This document shows positions 61,510 to 64,000 of a DNA stretch of 64,000 bases, one piece after another; positions within the stretch are counted from its first letter, which is position 1; the number at the start of each line of letters is the position of its first letter. The notes under the pieces are model-generated. The model saw nothing but the letters and a program-made list of their open reading frames with translations. It ran no database searches and had not been told where the DNA came from. The stretch comes from Pedobacter zeaxanthinifaciens (lineage in GTDB: Bacteria; Bacteroidota; Bacteroidia; Sphingobacteriales; Sphingobacteriaceae). The DNA is taken from positions 1 through 64,000 of the forward strand of contig NZ_QMHP01000002.1 of NCBI RefSeq assembly GCF_003313335.1, read 5' to 3'. The position numbers and the translations under genes are program-made.

Positions 61510-62841
61510 TTATAGTGTTTTAAGTATTTTGTGCATTACTTCAACGCCTTCATCAATATGTTGCTTTTCTATACATAATGCCGGCCTAAAACGGATGGTT
61601 TGATTACCACATCCAAGAAACATTACGTTGTTTTCCATTCCTTTTTCTACAAATTTATTGCGCATTTCCTTATTTGGAAAATCAAATGAGCACAGCAGCC
61701 CGCGGCCACGAACATTACTCATTTTATCGTATTTTGCAGCTAAGGTATGTAGTTGGTCCTGTAAATATGCTCCAACATTTGCCGCATTTTCGCATAGCTG
61801 GTCTTCTTCAACAATGCTTAGAATTTGCGTAGAACGAACCATGTCAACTAGGTTACCGCCCCAGGTTGAATTGATCCTTGATGGAACCCTAAATACATTG
61901 CCCTCTACTTCATCTACTTTGTTTCCAACTAAAATTCCGCAGATTTGCATCTTTTTACCGAATACAACAATATCCGGTCTTGCTTTTTCACTAAAGTGTT
62001 GATGGCACCAAAATTTGCCAGTTAAACCAACCCCGGTTTGTACTTCATCATAAATCAAAAAAGCCTCATTTTCATCAGCTAAACTTTTAAGTTGCATCAA
62101 AAATTCTTCTCTTAAATGATTATCGCCACCTTCAGATTGAATTGGTTCAACAATGATAGCACAAATATCGTCCTTATTGTCAGCAAAAGCCTGCTTAATC
62201 TGCGCAATTGCGGTAGCTTCAGTTTCCTCTACTGTTTTTAAGTTTTCATCATTTAAAGGAAATTTCAGTTGAGGCGTACTTACTCGAGGCCAATCAAATT
62301 TTGCAAACCATTTAGTTTTATCTGGTAAGGTATTGGTGAGGCTTAGTGTGTAGCCGCTACGTCCGTGAAATGCTTTTTCAAAGTGCAGCACCTTAAAACC
62401 TTTTTCTTCTTTATAACCTTTGGCAAAGTTTTTTTGGACTTTCCAATCCATTGCTACTTTTAGCGCATTTTCAACTGCCAAGGCCCCGCCAGCAATTAAA
62501 AACGCATGTGGTAAATAACTGGGAATACCAACTCGTGAGAAGGTTTTGATGAATTCAGCATATTGCTGCGTATAAACATCGGAGTTAGAAGGGTTAGCTA
62601 ATGCTGCTAGTAATAAGTGATGCTTGAAATTTTCATCGTTCACCATCTTAGGATGGTTGTATCCCAATGGCACAGAGGCGAAGCAAGTAAAGAAATCTAA
62701 GAGTTTTCTGTTGTATTTAGCATCGTAAATATAAGCACCCTGGCTTTTTTCAATATCGTAGGTCAGGTCATAACCGTCTGCAAGAATATGCTTTTTTAAT
62801 GTTGCGGTAACTTGGTCTGGAGCTACACTTATTTGATACAT
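61510..62841 (-). CDS. lat: L-lysine 6-aminotransferase
   Basis: 443 residues, class III aminotransferase. PLP Lys in VVFGKKMQICG (about 290), LIYDEVQTGVGLTG with the PLP Asp, GGALAVENALKVA phosphate loop. The FGKKMQ and long C-terminal HxIDEGVEV match lysine epsilon-aminotransferase (Lat), which yields 2-aminoadipate semialdehyde. The ATG at 62841 (MYQISV) is chosen; an in-frame TTG at 62865 sits in the promoter. Confidence 0.92.
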   Translation of the reverse strand: MYQISVAPDQVTATLKKHILADGYDLTYDIEKSQGAYIYDAKYNRKLLDFFTCFASVPLGYNHPKMVNDENFKHHLLLAALANPSNSDVYTQQYAEFIKTFSRVGIPSYLPHAFLIAGGALAVENALKVAMDWKVQKNFAKGYKEEKGFKVLHFEKAFHGRSGYTLSLTNTLPDKTKWFAKFDWPRVSTPQLKFPLNDENLKTVEETEATAIAQIKQAFADNKDDICAIIVEPIQSEGGDNHLREEFLMQLKSLADENEAFLIYDEVQTGVGLTGKFWCHQHFSEKARPDIVVFGKKMQICGILVGNKVDEVEGNVFRVPSRINSTWGGNLVDMVRSTQILSIVEEDQLCENAANVGAYLQDQLHTLAAKYDKMSNVRGRGLLCSFDFPNKEMRNKFVEKGMENNVMFLGCGNQTIRFRPALCIEKQHIDEGVEVMHKILKTL

Positions 62842-62862
62842 AATTTTCGTTTTGGTGTAGTT

Positions 62863-62893
62863 CAAATTTAGTAAAAAGCCTCAAAATATCAAA
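62863..62893 (-). promoter_or_regulatory. Promoter of lat
   Basis: Minus strand TTTG (62890-62893), exactly 19 nt, TAAATTTG (62863-62870). Both elements are perfect matches. ATG follows 21 nt after the box. Confidence 0.82.
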
Positions 62894-63002
62894 TTTAGGC
62901 GGTTTTTAGACTCGCAGTTCAAAAACTAGGTTTAAATTGTTTAAACCTAGTTTTTCAGTTTTTTCTGCAATTTTTTTCGGGAATGTGGAAAAATATTTTT
63001 TA

Positions 63003-63869
63003 CTAAAATTTATCGAACTCGTCTTTTTTTCCAAAAATTCCAAATAGGCCACCGGTATGAACTGCCAAAATTTTATCACTTCCAGATAGTATTCCTTTTT
63101 CTACTAAGTCGATGATAGCGTAGCACATCTTTCCAGTATAAATAGGGTCTAAAAGTATTCCGGTTTGGGCAGTAAAATCTTTAATAAATTGAATGAGCTG
63201 CGGATTTGTCTTGGCATAACCTCCGAAGTGATAATCGCAGTGTAGATTTAGGCAGTTGGTATTTTTTTCGTAGGCTGCTATTTCATCTTGTATAAATTCA
63301 CCTGGTTTTAAAACAGGTACTACGTGAAGCCGGGTATGTAATTGCGATTGATTGATGCCTCTCAACAATCCCGCGGCAGTGGTTCCTGTTCCAGCTGCGC
63401 AAAAAATGTGATCAAATGGTTTTTCCAGCTCGCTTATGATTTCTGAACATCCGAGTACGGCTTCTTCGCTGGCGCCACCCTCGTCAATAAAATAAGCGTT
63501 CGCATTTGCATAATGTTGGTCAAATAGCAGCTGTTTATCCTTGTAGGTATTTCTATCCACAAAATGAAGTTGCATGCCAAATAGCTTGCATAGCATCAGC
63601 ATTTCGTTGTTTACTATTTCTCCTCTAACAAATGCGCTGGCTTTAAGCCGATGTTTTGCTGCAGCAGCAGCAGTAGCTAATAAGTGATTGGAATAAGCAC
63701 CTCCAAAGGTTACCAGCTGTGTGCTGTTTTGTTGTAGGGCTTTTTGAATGATGTACTTGAGCTTGCGCCATTTGTTGCCCGATACAAAAGGATCAATTAA
63801 GTCGTCTCTTTTTAAAAAAAAGTTAAAACCGCGGTACGAAACCTGATGAATTGGACTAGGTAACTGCAT
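63003..63869 (-). CDS. PLP enzyme, ACC deaminase / D-cysteine desulfhydrase family
   Basis: 288 residues, fold-type II PLP. The Lys is in SGNKWRKLKY (about 30-39), FGGAYSNHLLATAAAA (about 55-70) binds substrate, and GTGTTAAGLL is the phosphate loop. Family members deaminate 1-aminocyclopropane-1-carboxylate or D-cysteine; which one is not decided by the sequence. Confidence 0.88.
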   Translation of the reverse strand: MQLPSPIHQVSYRGFNFFLKRDDLIDPFVSGNKWRKLKYIIQKALQQNSTQLVTFGGAYSNHLLATAAAAAKHRLKASAFVRGEIVNNEMLMLCKLFGMQLHFVDRNTYKDKQLLFDQHYANANAYFIDEGGASEEAVLGCSEIISELEKPFDHIFCAAGTGTTAAGLLRGINQSQLHTRLHVVPVLKPGEFIQDEIAAYEKNTNCLNLHCDYHFGGYAKTNPQLIQFIKDFTAQTGILLDPIYTGKMCYAIIDLVEKGILSGSDKILAVHTGGLFGIFGKKDEFDKF

Positions 63870-63871
63870 AA

Positions 63872-63899
63872 AAAAAGCTCCTCCAAAGAGAAGCTTTTA
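63872..63899 (-). terminator. Terminator of the preceding, partly seen gene
   Basis: AGCTCCTC (63876-63883) / GAGAAGCT (63888-63895), one mismatch, with a T run on the minus strand. It lies between the partial gene and the PLP enzyme start at 63869. Confidence 0.75.
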
Positions 63900-63917
63900 A
63901 AATGATTTTTAAAAATT

Positions 63918-64000
63918 TTATTTTCCTATGCCGAAACCGATACCGCCATTAACATAAGCATATTTGGCTTGGGTATATGAAGCGTAAACTCTGAAAAACG
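63918..64000 (-). CDS. 3' end of an unidentified gene, probably outer-membrane protein
   Basis: Only the last 27 codons are inside the window (stop TAA at 63918-63920). The peptide ends RVYASYTQAKYAYVNGGIGFGIGK, with aromatic and glycine alternation suggesting a beta-strand end. The gene continues beyond the window. Confidence 0.55.
   Translation of the reverse strand, partial: FFRVYASYTQAKYAYVNGGIGFGIGK

Overview
The window looks like chromosomal DNA of a Bacteroidota bacterium, most likely a Sphingobacteriaceae / Pedobacter-like organism. This is inferred from the 16S and 23S sequence, AT-rich intergenic DNA, promoters of the Bacteroidota type (TTTG then about 19 nt then TAnnTTTG), near absence of Shine-Dalgarno sites, and family content (HU-CCDC81/SPOR protein, DUF4783, DUF4294, LytTR two-component pair, BshB1, IcmF). 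No database search was run.

Layout. 0.1-5.3 kb: a complete rrn operon (16S, tRNA-Ile, tRNA-Ala, 23S, 5S) with a terminator. 5.9-13.5 kb: acyl-ACP desaturase, fused acyl-CoA mutase IcmF, PafA-type alkaline phosphatase, FolC. 13.6-21.9 kb: a tightly packed minus-strand cluster, in transcription order TPR protein, outer-membrane barrel, HU/SPOR membrane protein, ExbB, ExbD, TonB-like protein, probably a proton-motive-force driven envelope machine. 22-26 kb: pyrR-pyrB with a 2TM protein, a class IV aminotransferase and a DCC-family protein. 26.1-29.3 kb: aldehyde dehydrogenase and DUF779, divergent from an AraC regulator with a repeat-rich operator between them. 29.3-36 kb: GH20 hexosaminidase, rpsA, DUF1080, cmk, arfB. 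36.3-41.6 kb: a MACPF-domain lipoprotein, an L,D-transpeptidase, an LpxR-type lipid A deacylase and Lon. 41.8-49 kb: TPR protein, lipoprotein, gpmI, DUF4783, nadC, plsY, M48 lipoprotein, chorismate-binding enzyme. 49-57 kb: LytTR regulator and histidine kinase, purA, fur, a five-copy tandem repeat, rel. 57-64 kb: DUF4294, glutathione peroxidase, bshB1, a DUF433/DUF5615 toxin-antitoxin pair, glutaryl-CoA-dehydrogenase-like enzyme, lysine 6-aminotransferase, a PLP desulfhydrase/deaminase and the 3' end of a further gene.

Most of the window is housekeeping. Items that deserve a second look: the MACPF lipoprotein beside envelope-modifying enzymes; the ExbB/ExbD/TonB envelope cluster; a 5 x ~172 bp tandem array in front of fur and a 2.6 x ~89 bp array behind rpsA; a duplicated arfB tail flanking a 27-bp perfect inverted repeat; an AraC operator with 21-bp spacing; and a recurrent pattern in which the -7 promoter box TAnnTTTG contains the TTG that a naive start caller would choose, so at least seven starts here must be moved downstream and three genes look leaderless.
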